Source: Streptomyces sp. NBC_00536
GTDB lineage: Bacteria > Actinomycetota > Actinomycetes > Streptomycetales > Streptomycetaceae
Reading direction: 5' to 3'
Length of the DNA: 64,000 bases
NCBI RefSeq assembly: GCF_036346295.1
Contig: NZ_CP107819.1
Location: 7,750,001-7,814,000, forward strand
The translations under genes and the position numbers were made by a program. Below, in pieces: positions 32,426-42,048 of the stretch; positions within the stretch are counted from its first letter, which is position 1, and every line of letters starts with the position of its first letter. The notes beneath the pieces were generated by a model. It was not told the origin of the DNA, searched no databases, and worked only from the letters and a program-made list of their open reading frames with translations.

Positions 32426-32752
32426 TCAGGGGGAGGTCTGTGCGGCGGTGAGGCCGCTCTCGCCGCCCCAGGTGAAGGTGAGCCCGGCCGCCCGGGCGGC
32501 GTGTTCGAGCTGGCTCTGCAGGACGCTCATGGCGATGCTGGCGGCCTGTAGACCGTCCACGCCGTGGATCTCGTAGACGATCGAATCGTCCAGGCCCTCG
32601 ATCCGGCAGGGGCAGATCCAGTCCCCCTCGGGGTCGCCCTCCGGGCGCGGTGTCCCGAGCTGGAGCGAGACGGTGAAGGGCGCGCCGCTCTCGGGTGCCG
32701 CCTCCAGGGTGCGGTAGGCGATGACGGGACCGAGGGTGTCGCTGTCGGGCAT
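32426..32752 (-). CDS. small soluble protein of unknown function (DUF6968-like)
   Basis: A 108-residue protein with a strand-rich pattern. It includes VIAYRTLEAAPESGAPFTV, WICPCRIEGLDDSIVYEIHG, and a long helix VDGLQAASIAMSVLQSQLEH near the end. It resembles short actinobacterial proteins grouped as DUF6968, with unknown role; this placement is from memory of the pattern. The ATG at 32750-32752 is followed by MPDSDTLG. It converges with the aldo/keto reductase. About 250 bp without another gene lie between its start and the divergent hydrolase at 33004. Confidence 0.7.
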   Translation of the reverse strand: MPDSDTLGPVIAYRTLEAAPESGAPFTVSLQLGTPRPEGDPEGDWICPCRIEGLDDSIVYEIHGVDGLQAASIAMSVLQSQLEHAARAAGLTFTWGGESGLTAAQTSP

Positions 32753-33003
32753 GGTCGCTCCTGTGATCCTCCTCCGGGCCGTCGGCTCGCGGAGCCCGGA
32801 GGTATGTCTGGAGATGCTCGGGGGAGGCATGGGCAGCCGCGGCCGCCCATGCCGACGACCGTACTCCAGAAAAGCGGAATATCTGGTTCCCCCAGCCGGG
32901 CCTGTCGCCAAAGTCCCACGTCAGACGGCACGCACGGGCGGCCGCAGCGGCACGGCCGCCGTATGCGGTTGCCCGGGGCCGGTGGGTGTGACACGGTTCC
33001 GCG

Positions 33004-33843
33004 ATGCCCACTTTCTCCGCACCCGACGGAACCGAACTGTCCTACCGCGTGACCGGCGACGGCCCACCGCTGGTCTGCCTGCCCGGCGGGCCGATGCAGG
33101 ACTCGGTGTACCTCGGTGACCTCGGCGGGCTGACCGCCCACCGGCAGCTGATCGTGCTGGACCTGCGCGGCACCGGCCGTTCGGCCCACCCGGCGGACGA
33201 CACCAGCTACCGCTGCGACCGGCTCGTCGACGACGTCGAAGCCCTGCGCGAGCACCTCGGCCTCGCCCGCGTGGACCTGCTCGGGCACTCGGCGGGCACG
33301 AACCTGGCGGTGCTGTACGCCGCGCGCCACCCGGAACGCGTGGGCAGGCTGGCCCTGATCACCCCGAGCGTCATGGCCGTCGGCGTCCCGGTCACCGGCG
33401 ACGACCGGCGCGGGACGGCGCTGCTGCGCAAGGAGGAGCCGTGGTTCCCCGAGGCGTTCGCGGCCCTGGAGACGGTCGTCGAGGGACGGCCGTCGGCCGA
33501 TGCCTTCCGGGCCATCGCACCCTTCTGGTACGGCCGTTGGGACGAGGAGGCCCGCGCCCACCAGCGCGCGGCGGACGCCCAGCGCAACACCGTGGCCGCC
33601 GCCGTCTACGGCTCCGAGGGCGCCTTCGAGCCCGAGGTCACCCGCCCCGCGCTCGCCCGGCACGCGGGGCCCGTGCTCGTACTCGCCGGTGAGTACGACC
33701 TGAACTCGCCGCCCGGTGCGATGGCCGGGGTGGCGGGGCTGTTCCCCGACGCCCGGCTCGTCGTCCAGCCCGGCGCCGGGCACTTCCCCTGGCTCGACGA
33801 CGCCGGGCGGTTCGTGGCGGCCACGGCGGCGTTCCTTGCATGA
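33004..33843 (+). CDS. alpha/beta hydrolase (proline-iminopeptidase-like)
   Basis: A 279-residue alpha/beta-hydrolase. The oxyanion region is LPGGPMQDSVYLGDL, close to the HGGPG motif of proline iminopeptidases. The catalytic serine is in LGHSAGTN (S96), the acid in LAGEYDLNSP and the histidine in GAGHFPWLDD. It has no signal peptide, so it is cytoplasmic. Length and motifs fit the S33-type peptidase/epoxide-hydrolase-like group, but the first His of HGGPG is missing, so peptidase activity is uncertain. It converges with the FAD monooxygenase gene. Confidence 0.9.
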   Translation: MPTFSAPDGTELSYRVTGDGPPLVCLPGGPMQDSVYLGDLGGLTAHRQLIVLDLRGTGRSAHPADDTSYRCDRLVDDVEALREHLGLARVDLLGHSAGTNLAVLYAARHPERVGRLALITPSVMAVGVPVTGDDRRGTALLRKEEPWFPEAFAALETVVEGRPSADAFRAIAPFWYGRWDEEARAHQRAADAQRNTVAAAVYGSEGAFEPEVTRPALARHAGPVLVLAGEYDLNSPPGAMAGVAGLFPDARLVVQPGAGHFPWLDDAGRFVAATAAFLA

Positions 33844-33904
33844 ACGAGGGGCCGTTCCCTCCAAAGAGTGAGCGGGCGGGGAGCCGGCCCCGCCTCCCCA
33901 CCCC

Positions 33905-35179
33905 TCAGGACTCCCGAGGGGCCGGTTCCATGGACCCGCCGCCGATCCCCGCGGCCCCGGCGAGCTGCTCCCGCCACCACGCCTCCACGTCGCGCTCGTT
34001 CATCGCGGCCCACGGGGGCGTACGTTCCACCTGGGCGCGGCCCAGCCTGCGGGCCAGGGCGACCAGATCCCGCCCCGCCGGGCCGCGGGCCTCCTCGTAG
34101 CCGCGCAGCAGCCCGTCCCAGGACGCGGCTTCGCGCCACGCGGTCTCGAAGGCGCTGGCGTCCTGGAGGGCCTTGGCGGCCCCGCTGGTGTTGTGCGGCC
34201 GGACCACGGTGGCGGCGTCACCGCCGAGCAGGAACCGCCCCGATGTGGTCCGCGGGGTCTCCAGGTCGTAGATGGGCTGGACGAAGGTGTCCTCGGGTTC
34301 GGTCAGTGAGAGCACCGCGGCCCAGTACGGCGGGAACTCCCGGGCCAGCAACCCGGCCAGATGCTCCGTCAGTTCCGGGCTCAGCCGCCCGGCCGGGAAG
34401 CTCGTCGGATCGCTCGCCGGGTCGTCGAGCCCCAGTGCGCCCGGCGGCGGGGTGGCGTACAGGACCCAGTTCACCCGGGGGCCGTCCGGCCCGGGGATGC
34501 GGTAGACGACACAGCTCCCGCCGGGGAAGCAGACGGTGGTGACCGCGTCGTCCCACTCTCCGCCCGACGGGTCGAGGGCGGCGGCCCGCCGGGCGTCGAG
34601 GTTGCCCCGCCAGCACACGTAACCCGCGTAGTGCGGACGGGATTCGGGGCAGACCGTCCGGCGCACCACCGAGCGGTAGCCGTCGGCGCCGACGGTCAGG
34701 TCGTAGCGTTCGGCTCCGCCGCCGCCCAGGCGCACCTCGGCCCGCTCACCGGCCCGCACGACAGCCGTGACCGTCTCGCCCTGCCGGTAGTCCACGGCGG
34801 CGGGCATGCCGTCCCGCAGCCCGCGCCACAGCAGGCCCCAGTGGTAGGAGTGGAAGGGGAACGGCTGCTCCCAGATCACCCGCCCACCCGCGGCCGGGCC
34901 CGCGGACGGAGCGCCGGTGCCGGTCCCGGACCCGTCCCGGACCACCCACCGGCGCCGGACCAGCCGGTGCGCGGCGATCCCGGCGGGCAGCGCGCCGGTG
35001 GCCGTCAGTTCGGCGGCCCGCTCGTCGTGGACGCACAGCCCGAGCCCGCGGTCCTCCAGCCGCCCCAGGGTCCGCTCCAGCACCACCACTTCGCGCGCCC
35101 CGGCCCGTACGGCCGCCGCGGCGAAGGCACAGCCCGCGATGCTCCCGCCGATGACCGCGACCGTACCGCCGTCTCGCAT
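33905..35179 (-). CDS. FAD-dependent monooxygenase (PHBH-fold)
   Basis: A 424-residue flavoprotein. The N-terminal dinucleotide fold is VAVIGGSIAGCAFAAAAVRA with the acid at the end of the second strand (VVVLERT). The middle motif LTVGADGYRSVVRR corresponds to the DG motif, and FLLGGDAATVVRPHNTSGAA to the GD motif that closes the FAD site. Enzymes of this class hydroxylate aromatic rings or decarboxylate-hydroxylate small substrates, here unknown. The ATG at 35177-35179 follows GGAAGG. It lies 29 bp downstream of uppP on the same strand, so the two may be one transcript, an unusual pair. Confidence 0.9.
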   Translation of the reverse strand: MRDGGTVAVIGGSIAGCAFAAAAVRAGAREVVVLERTLGRLEDRGLGLCVHDERAAELTATGALPAGIAAHRLVRRRWVVRDGSGTGTGAPSAGPAAGGRVIWEQPFPFHSYHWGLLWRGLRDGMPAAVDYRQGETVTAVVRAGERAEVRLGGGGAERYDLTVGADGYRSVVRRTVCPESRPHYAGYVCWRGNLDARRAAALDPSGGEWDDAVTTVCFPGGSCVVYRIPGPDGPRVNWVLYATPPPGALGLDDPASDPTSFPAGRLSPELTEHLAGLLAREFPPYWAAVLSLTEPEDTFVQPIYDLETPRTTSGRFLLGGDAATVVRPHNTSGAAKALQDASAFETAWREAASWDGLLRGYEEARGPAGRDLVALARRLGRAQVERTPPWAAMNERDVEAWWREQLAGAAGIGGGSMEPAPRES

Positions 35180-35208
35180 GTCCGTTCCTTCCAGAAGAGG
35201 GTGCCCGT

Positions 35209-36054
35209 TCAGGCGTGCAGGATGCCCGTCCCCAGCAGGCCGAAGAGCAGCACGCCGACGACGATGCGGTAGACCACGAAGGCGTTGAACGAATGCTTCG
35301 CGACGAACTTCAGCAGCCAGGCGATCGAGGCGTACGCGACGGCGAAGGAGACCAGGGTCCCCACCAGCAGCGGTACGGCGCTCACCCCGGCGCCGACCGC
35401 GTCCTTCAGCTCGTAGAGGCCCGCGCCGGTGAGCGCCGGGATGCCGAGGAAGAACGACAGGCGGGTCGCGGCGACCCGTTCGAGGTCGAGGATCAGCCCG
35501 GTGGACATCGTCGCGCCGGAGCGCGAGAAGCCGGGGAAGAGCAGCGCGAGGATCTGCGAGGAACCCACGAGCATCGCGTCCTTGAGCGAGGTGTCGTCCT
35601 CGCCGCGCTTGTGCCGGCCCATCTGGTCGGCCGCCCACATCAGGCCGCTGCCGACGATCAGGGAGCCGGCCACCACCCACAGCGAGGCCAGCGTGCCCTC
35701 GATGAGGGGTTTGGCGGCCAGTCCCACGACGACGATGGGGATCGTGGCGTAGATGACCCACCACGCGAACTTGTAGTCGTGGTGGTAGCGCTCCTCCGGG
35801 TTCCGCAGGCCCCGCCCCCATGCGGAGACGATCCGCACGATGTCCTTGGAGAAGTACACGAGCACCGCGGCGATGGCCCCCACCTGGATGACGGCCGTGA
35901 ACGCGACCACGCTCTTGTCGTCGACGGGGATCCCCATCAGGCCTTCGGTGATCTTCAGGTGTCCGGTCGAGGAGACCGGCAGGAACTCCGTCACTCCCTC
36001 GACCACGCCCAGAATCACGGCTTGACCGATGCTGATCGCGCTCACGTGCATCAT
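35209..36054 (-). CDS. uppP: undecaprenyl-diphosphatase UppP (BacA)
   Basis: A 281-residue integral membrane phosphatase that recycles undecaprenyl pyrophosphate for peptidoglycan and other envelope polymers and can give bacitracin resistance. Both family signatures are clear: GVVEGVTEFLPVSSTGHLKI near the N-terminus and LFPGFSRSGATMSTGLIL in the middle. About eight spans follow. The length is normal. Two adjacent ATGs (36054 and 36051) are possible starts. The gene is followed at 29 bp by the FAD monooxygenase gene. Streptomyces usually has several UppP copies, so this is probably one of a set. Confidence 0.95.
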   Translation of the reverse strand: MMHVSAISIGQAVILGVVEGVTEFLPVSSTGHLKITEGLMGIPVDDKSVVAFTAVIQVGAIAAVLVYFSKDIVRIVSAWGRGLRNPEERYHHDYKFAWWVIYATIPIVVVGLAAKPLIEGTLASLWVVAGSLIVGSGLMWAADQMGRHKRGEDDTSLKDAMLVGSSQILALLFPGFSRSGATMSTGLILDLERVAATRLSFFLGIPALTGAGLYELKDAVGAGVSAVPLLVGTLVSFAVAYASIAWLLKFVAKHSFNAFVVYRIVVGVLLFGLLGTGILHA

Positions 36055-36084
36055 CCTCGCGCTGTCGTTGGCGGGGCGCCCGCC

Positions 36085-36597
36085 TCAGCAGCCGCCGCAG
36101 TTGTAGTACAGGACGTCCCAGTGACTGCCCTCGTCGGCATAGATGTTGCCCGAACCGGACTTCCACTGGGGCGCGCCGTCACCCCGCAGGCCGATGTAGG
36201 TGAACGTGTTCTTGACGTAGTTCCCGACGCAGGTGCCCTTGGTCAGGTCGATCTTGTACCCGTTCCAGTGCGAGTAGGTTCCGGACGCGTGGCCGGTCTC
36301 CGTCCCGCCGGTGATGTTGAGGGCGCAGCCGCTGGCCCCCTTGAGCACCTGGGCGGCCTGGGCCGTCGCGAGGTTCAGCTGTTCGAAGGACGTGCACGTC
36401 GGGTTGGAACGGTCCGAGCAGTTGCCGGAGGACGACCAGGTGATGCCCGACTGCCGGAACATCGAGGTGGCCGTCGCGTGACTGATCTTGACGGGGGCGG
36501 CCTCGGCCGCGGTGGCCGAGGTGAGGACGCCGAAGCCGGGGGCGGCCAGGGCCCCGGACACGAGGACGAGCACGCTGAACAGGGGACGGACGCGCAC
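36085..36597 (-). CDS. secreted protein with M15-peptidase-like zinc motifs
   Basis: A 170-residue exported protein with a signal peptide (1-33; PLFSVLVLVSGALAAPGFG). The mature part contains TYSHWNGYKIDL, which has the H-x6-D spacing of M15 D-Ala-D-Ala-type peptidases, and later DEGSHWDVLYY, like their ExxHWx(V) motif. It ends in a Cys-rich CGGC; five further cysteines suggest disulfides. A zinc D,D-peptidase or related cell-wall role is a reasonable inference, but the family match is from motifs only. The GTG at 36595-36597 has a perfect GGAGGAACC ribosome-binding site. It is 30 bp from uppP on the same strand. Confidence 0.7.
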   Translation of the reverse strand: MRVRPLFSVLVLVSGALAAPGFGVLTSATAAEAAPVKISHATATSMFRQSGITWSSSGNCSDRSNPTCTSFEQLNLATAQAAQVLKGASGCALNITGGTETGHASGTYSHWNGYKIDLTKGTCVGNYVKNTFTYIGLRGDGAPQWKSGSGNIYADEGSHWDVLYYNCGGC

Positions 36598-36788
36598 GGT
36601 GGTTCCTCCGGTTCGGTACGGCGATGGGAGGCGATGCGGGTGCGGTACGGGCGATACGGGTGCGGTGTGATGGTGCCCGAGGCCGTGCCCGCGCGCCAGA
36701 CCGCGCACCGGACCGCGCGCCGTGCATGGTGGCCGGACGGGCGGCCGCCGGTCCGGCGGCGCCGGGACACCACGGGCGAGGAGGACCC

Positions 36789-37298
36789 ATGAAGGCCACG
36801 GACGTACTGGCCGACGCGTTCGGACGGATCCAGGAGGTGGTGCACGAGAGCGTCGAAGGGCTCTCCGCCGACGCACTGGCCGCGCGCCTCGACCCGGAGG
36901 CGAATTCGATCGGCTGGCTGGTGTGGCACCTGACGCGGGTACAGGACGACCACGTGGCGGAAGTGGCGGAGCGCGAACAGGTGTGGACCGCGGGCGGCTG
37001 GGCGGACCGGTTCGGTCTGCCGCTGCCCGTCCGCGCGACCGGCTACGGGCACACCGCCGCGCAGGTCGGCTCGGTCCGGGTCGGCTCGGACGCGCTGCTG
37101 CTGGGGTACTTCGACGCCGTGCACGAGCAGACGGTCGCCTTCCTGCGCGGCCTCGCCGCCACCGACCTGGAGCGGGTGGTCGACGAGCGCTGGGACCCGC
37201 CGGTCACCCTCGGGGCCCGGCTGGTCAGTGTGCTGGCCGATGACCTCCAGCACGCCGGACAGGCGGCCTTCGTCCGCGGTGCGCTGGAACGCCGCTAG
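36789..37298 (+). CDS. DinB/DUF664-family protein
   Basis: A 169-residue four-helix protein of the DinB superfamily. The metal-binding histidines are in WLVWHLTRVQDDH and LADDLQHAGQAAF. The GGWADRFGLP stretch is typical of the actinobacterial DUF664 group, some of which use mycothiol as a thiol donor. It is cytoplasmic; the likely role is thiol transfer or detoxification. The ATG at 36789 follows GAGGAGGACCC. It is divergent from the secreted M15-like gene, with 191 bp between and no clear operator. Confidence 0.9.
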   Translation: MKATDVLADAFGRIQEVVHESVEGLSADALAARLDPEANSIGWLVWHLTRVQDDHVAEVAEREQVWTAGGWADRFGLPLPVRATGYGHTAAQVGSVRVGSDALLLGYFDAVHEQTVAFLRGLAATDLERVVDERWDPPVTLGARLVSVLADDLQHAGQAAFVRGALERR

Positions 37299-37402
37299 CG
37301 GGGTCCCGCGTGGGGCACCCGCGTGGGGCTCCCGGGCGCGCTGATAGAACTGGGTCTTGACACACGGTTCGTCGCTCAGTGCGGCAGGAGAGGGAGTTTC
37401 CT

Positions 37403-37747
37403 ATGGATGTACAGCACTTCGAGCGGATCACCGCGTTCATCGAGGCGCGCCTGACCCCGCTGTTCGCCGCGGAGACGGGCAGCGAGAACGGCTTCGGGAT
37501 GGACGACACCTCGCGCGCCCTGCGCGCGCTGCGCAACGCCGTGCTGGAGGCGTCGGCGGTCAAGGGGCTGCTGGAGCGGCGCCCGACCGCCGAACCGGCC
37601 GTGGCCCGGGTCATCGACCAGTCGGTCGAGCAGCACTGGGACGTGCTGCGCGGGGTGGCCCGCCAGTGGGAGGACCACCCCGACTTCGTGCGGGAGTTCA
37701 AGCGCCACGCCTGGGAACTCGACACGACCCCGGCCGCCGCGGTCTGA
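37403..37747 (+). CDS. small helical protein, DUF6221-like
   Basis: A 114-residue soluble, mostly helical protein starting MDVQHFERITAFIEARL. Its layout resembles actinobacterial DUF6221 proteins: an N-terminal FIEARL helix, a middle RALRALRNAVLEA helix, and an end like LRGVARQWEDHPDFVREFK. Their role is unknown. The ATG at 37403 is preceded by GGAGAGGGAG. It converges with the lipoprotein gene, with a hairpin between. Confidence 0.75.
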   Translation: MDVQHFERITAFIEARLTPLFAAETGSENGFGMDDTSRALRALRNAVLEASAVKGLLERRPTAEPAVARVIDQSVEQHWDVLRGVARQWEDHPDFVREFKRHAWELDTTPAAAV

Positions 37748-37781
37748 TCCCGGGGGCCGACCCGGGCAAACCCCGGGACGC

Positions 37782-37815
37782 CCCGAGGCCCGGACCGCCC
37801 GGTCCGCCCCTCGGG
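37782..37815. terminator. bidirectional terminator hairpin
   Basis: A two-part stem: CCCGAGG with CCTCGGG outside and CGGACC with GGTCCG inside, loop GCCC. It lies between the convergent genes ending at 37747 and 37849. Confidence 0.65.
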
Positions 37816-37848
37816 AGGAGCGGACCGGGTGCGGACCGGGCCCGTGGG

Positions 37849-38067
37849 TCAGTTGTTCTGGGTGGCGTCCGTGTCGGCGTCGTCCGCCGCCTTGTCGGCG
37901 TCGTCCAGCTTCTGCCGCATCTGGGCCTGCTCGCCGCTGTCGGCCGGGCCGGCGGACTGCTCCGCCGCGGGCCGGTCGGCCTTGTCCTGCGAACAACCGG
38001 TGAGCAGCAGTGCCGACCCCGCGGCCAGCACGGCGAGCGCTGCGGCGGCGCGGCGGGGCACGGTCAC
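37849..38067 (-). CDS. small lipoprotein
   Basis: A 72-residue lipoprotein. The signal peptide AAAALAVLAAGSALLLTGC ends in a clear lipobox (LLTGC). The short acidic mature part (about 45 residues) is rich in Asp, Ala and Gln (DDADKAADDADTDATQNN), probably unstructured or helical. The GTG at 38065-38067 overlaps the stop of the upstream secreted-protein gene by GTGA, so the two are co-translated. The function is unknown, but a joint extracytoplasmic role with that protein is likely. Confidence 0.75.
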   Translation of the reverse strand: MTVPRRAAAALAVLAAGSALLLTGCSQDKADRPAAEQSAGPADSGEQAQMRQKLDDADKAADDADTDATQNN

Positions 38068-38477
38068 TTGGTGTCCTGGGCGGCGCACCAGGTGCTCACG
38101 CCCTTCAGGTCGCCCTGCCGCTTCTGCAGCGTGGGCAGCAGGGCCTTGCGGGCGGTGAGGCGGTCATTGAGGTAGGTGTAGATCTCGGTGTGACCGGCGC
38201 TCTTGGCGTTGGCCACGCGCTGCTCCAGCCGTGCGACCGAGCCGTTCACGGTCGCGTCGCCGCCGAGGCGGGTGACCGCGGCGTCGACCCGGGCCTTGGT
38301 CTTCGGCAGTCGCTTGCAGATCTCCTTGGAACCGTCACCCTTCGGCGCGGACTTGGGCGCCTTGGCCTTCGCCGATCCGGCCGGGGACGAGTCGGCCTGC
38401 GCGGGGGCGACGGCGAGCAGCGCTCCGGCCAGGGCCAGGGCGCCGATCGCGGCAACGGTCGTGCGGTTCGCGGGCAT
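38064..38477 (-). CDS. small secreted helical protein
   Basis: A 137-residue exported protein with a signal peptide (1-28; AIGALALAGALLAVAPAQA), then a Lys/Ala/Pro-rich stretch. An alpha-helical domain with two cysteines (EICKRLP and STWCAAQ) follows, the first and last of the domain and probably disulfide-linked. Long heptad-like helices (GSVARLEQRVANAKSAGHTE) suggest a coiled hairpin. The ATG at 38475-38477 follows GAGGAGACACG. Its last codons overlap the start of a lipoprotein gene. I do not recognise a named family. Confidence 0.75.
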   Translation of the reverse strand: MPANRTTVAAIGALALAGALLAVAPAQADSSPAGSAKAKAPKSAPKGDGSKEICKRLPKTKARVDAAVTRLGGDATVNGSVARLEQRVANAKSAGHTEIYTYLNDRLTARKALLPTLQKRQGDLKGVSTWCAAQDTK

Positions 38478-38641
38478 GGTCGTGTCTCCTCAGGTGCGAA
38501 CGGGGCCGGCACACGGGCGGACCGGCCACACCGGACGCTAAGGACCGTCTTTGTGGTTTCTTTGTGAGTCCACGGCGGACGCGGCCGGGGCGGCGGGCGT
38601 GGCGTGGGGATTTGTGCGGGTCGTCGGGTGATGATGGCGCG

Positions 38642-39277
38642 GTGCGACTTGATCACGTGTCCTATGCGGTGGCCCGCGACAGCTTCGTCTCGACTGTTCA
38701 GTGGATCGGATCGGCCCTCGGCGCCGGGTTCGTCGACGGGGGCGTGCACCCACGATTCGGCACCCGCAATTTCATTCTCCCGCTGAGCGGCGGCACCTAC
38801 GTCGAGGTCGTCACCACGCTCGACCACCCCGCCGCCGACCGCGCACCCTTCGGCCAGGCGGTCGCGCGCCGCGCCGCCGAGGGCGGCGGCTGGCTCGGCT
38901 GGGTGGTCTCCGTCGACGACATCGCCCCGGTCGAGGCCCGCCTCGGCCGCGCCTCTACCGAGGGCCACCGGGTCCGCCCCGACGGGTTCGACCTGAGGTG
39001 GCAGCAGATCGGCCTGCTGGAACTGATGGACGACCCGCAGCTGCCCTACTTCCTCCAGTGGTCGGTCCCCCTCGAGGAGCGCCCGAGCGCCGACCCGCGC
39101 ACCTCCACCACCATCCACGGGGTCTCCATCGCCGGCGACGCCGCCTCCATCGCCGAATTCCTCGGCGAACCGGCCGACCACCCCCTCGACCAGATCGACG
39201 TCACCTGGGTCGAGGATGAGGAACCGGGCCTGGTCTCGGTCGAGTTCGCCACCGCCCACGGCCCGGTCACGATCTGA
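38642..39277 (+). CDS. VOC/glyoxalase-like domain protein
   Basis: A 211-residue protein beginning RLDHVSYAV, the usual first strand of the glyoxalase-like family (PF13468 type). It contains GTRNFILPLSGGTYVEVVTTLDHP, where the Glu is a candidate metal ligand, and a second repeat around STTIHGVSIAGDAASIAEFL. The role is unknown; related proteins bind small ligands and some are lyase-like. The GTG at 38642 gives the correct domain start; no signal peptide. It converges with the OmpR/EnvZ-type pair with 36 bp between. Confidence 0.87.
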   Translation: MRLDHVSYAVARDSFVSTVQWIGSALGAGFVDGGVHPRFGTRNFILPLSGGTYVEVVTTLDHPAADRAPFGQAVARRAAEGGGWLGWVVSVDDIAPVEARLGRASTEGHRVRPDGFDLRWQQIGLLELMDDPQLPYFLQWSVPLEERPSADPRTSTTIHGVSIAGDAASIAEFLGEPADHPLDQIDVTWVEDEEPGLVSVEFATAHGPVTI

Positions 39278-39313
39278 CCAGGGCCCGATTACCGCCGACC
39301 CAAGAGCCGGAAC

Positions 39314-40758
39314 CTAGCCGCGGGAGATCCAGTCGCGGCGTGTGGGCAGCGGCGGCGGGGCCGGGGCGTCGTCCGTGGCCGGGAGCGGCAGCCGTACCTC
39401 GATCCGGGCGCCCGTACCGCCCGGTACGGCCTCGATGGTGACCGTACCGCCGTGCAGCGCGGCCTGCTGGGCGACCAGGGTCAGCCCGAGCCCGGACCCG
39501 GGGCTGCCGGGCCGGTGGTGGAAGCGCCGGAAGACGCTTTCGCGCTCCTCCGGCGGGATGCCGGGTCCCTCGTCGTCCACGGTGAGCACCGCGTACGGGC
39601 CCTCCGCGCGCAGCCGTACGGAGATCCCCGGCGGTTCGCCCGGCAGGTGACCGTGGACCACCGCGTTGCCGAGCAGATTGGCGAGCAGGATCATCAGCCC
39701 GGCGTCCCAGCCGAAGACCAGCAGTTCCGGGGGGAGCGCGGTGCCCACCCGGGCCTCGGGATGGCGCCGGGTGATCTCGCCGACCGCCGTGTCCACCAGC
39801 TCGGCGAGATCCAGCGGAGCGAAGGCCGACACCTCCACCAGATCGCCCCGCGCGAGCATCTGCAGCGCGGTGAGGAGTTCGAGCAGCCGGGCGTGGTCGC
39901 TCTGCAGGTCCTTGACCACCTCGGCCCGTTCGGCGGGGGAGAGGTCGGGGTGCGCGGCGAGGACGTCCAGGTCGGTGCGCATGCTCATCAGTGGCGTGCG
40001 CAGTTCGTGCGAGGCGGCGGAGGAGAACGACCGGGCGGTGTCCAGCGCCTGCGTGGTCCGGGCCGCCTGTTCCTCGTACCGGGCGAGCAACTGGCCGATG
40101 GCAGCGGACAGTTCGTCCACCTCGGCGATGTTGACGGGAGCCGTGGGGAAGGCCGCCGCGCCCGCCCCCGGGTCGAGCGCGGCGGCCCGGCGGCTCAGGC
40201 GGCGCACGGAGGCGGTGGCGCGCCCGGCCAGCGCGTACGCGAGCAGGCCGGAGACCGGAGCGGAGAGCAGGGCCACCAGCAGCACCCGACCGCGCACCGC
40301 GGTCAGCTGCGGGTCGGTGGCCGAGGCCGGGGCGAACAGCCAGAGCGTGCCCGGCGCCGCGCCGGTCACCGGGACGGTCAGCACCCGCCAGGCGTGGCCC
40401 TTGGCCCGTACGGTGACCGGCCCGCCGGTGTCCGGGCCGGGCAGTTTGGCCGGGTCGGCGGGCTGCGGCCCGCCCGCCAGGACATCGGTCCCGTCGGCGG
40501 ACCGGACCAGGATCCCGGCGTCGAGCACGGCGTCGAGCACCCGCCGGTGCTGGTTCTGCTCGACCTTGGGCCGCCCGCGCAGCTCGGCCGCGAGCAGGGT
40601 CCGTACGTCGGGCAGCGCGGCGGCGGCCAGGTCCTGGAGCCGGGTGTCCTGCTGGTGGTGCAGGTCACGGCTGACCAGGCCGAGGACCAGCAGGCCCGCG
40701 CCGAGCACCAGCAGCGGCACGATCACGGTCACCGAGAGCGCGATCCGGGTGGCGAGCT

Positions 40759-40762
<4 letters not shown>
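39314..40762 (-). CDS. sensor histidine kinase, EnvZ/BaeS-like
   Basis: A 482-residue membrane kinase. Span one is at about 8-31, followed by an extracytoplasmic domain (about 32-165) and a second span at about 170-190. A HAMP-like linker comes next, then the dimerisation box SSAASHELRTPLMSMRTDLD carrying the phosphoryl-accepting His. The HATPase domain has the N box (LANLLGNAVVHG), the G1 box (VDDEGPGIPPEE) and the G2 box (GSGLGLTLVAQQA). The GTG at 40760-40762 overlaps the regulator stop. The tail after the catalytic domain is short and Pro-rich. Signal unknown; a stretch of hydrophilic sequence outside the cell argues for an external one. Confidence 0.93.
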
Positions 40763-41469
<707 letters not shown>

Positions 41470-41561
41470 CGTGTCCTCCTCGCCCGGCCTCCCGGCGAGA
41501 CCGGCCCGACCCTCTCACGGTATCCCGGCAGGCCGGAACCCGGGGTCGGCGCCCATGACGG

Positions 41562-41601
41562 CGGACCGCTGCCCCCGGGGGGTCCCGGGGGCAGCGGTCC
41601 G
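41562..41601 (-). terminator. terminator hairpin after the I36-like gene
   Basis: A perfect 16-bp stem, CGGACCGCTGCCCCCG (41562-41577) with its complement at 41586-41601, and the 8-nt loop GGGGGTCC. It begins 18 bp after the stop of the gene at 41619-41990 and lies 93 bp before the response-regulator gene. Confidence 0.75.
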
Positions 41602-41618
41602 TGGGTACGGCGGCCGGG

Positions 41619-41990
41619 TTACGGCTGGAGGGTGATCGAGTTGATCGGAGTCAGGTCCTTGACCATGTAGCTCCCGGCCGGCAGGTAGCCCTGACAGCCG
41701 GTGCCGTTGTACCCGGTGCAGGTGCGCATCGTGGCGCCGCCGGTCTGGTTGTTGAAGACGATGTGGTTCCCGTTCTGGTTGGACAGGTTGTGGGCCCCGT
41801 AGCTGTAGTAGGTGAGACTGGGGTGGCCGCCGTTCCAGCCGGCGTCCTGCGGGTAGATGCAGACCGCGCCGGACGGACAGCCCTGCGTGTCGGTGGTCGA
41901 GGCCATCGCGGCCGGGGCGACCGATGCGGCCAGGCCCAGCGCCAGGGTGCCGGAGGCGGCCAGGAGGGCGAGCTTCTTGCGTGCGTTCAC
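41619..41990 (-). CDS. secreted peptidase-inhibitor I36-family protein
   Basis: A 123-residue exported protein with a signal peptide (1-31; LALLAASGTLALGLAASVAP then AAMA). The mature domain of about 90 residues has CPSGAVCIYPQDAGWNGGHP, then NGNHIVFNNQTGGATMRTCTG and a terminal NSITLQP. This pattern (four cysteines, CxxGxxCxY at the start, NSI near the end) matches actinobacterial proteins classed as peptidase inhibitor family I36, named after the Streptomyces inhibitor SMI. Inhibition of an extracellular metalloprotease is possible but many relatives are untested. The ATG at 41988-41990 follows GAGGAGTTC. Confidence 0.9.
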   Translation of the reverse strand: MNARKKLALLAASGTLALGLAASVAPAAMASTTDTQGCPSGAVCIYPQDAGWNGGHPSLTYYSYGAHNLSNQNGNHIVFNNQTGGATMRTCTGYNGTGCQGYLPAGSYMVKDLTPINSITLQP

Positions 41991-42048
41991 AGCGAACTCC
42001 TCTGAGGATGAACCGAGTGATCGAAAGAGCGGGTGGCGCGGGACCGGG

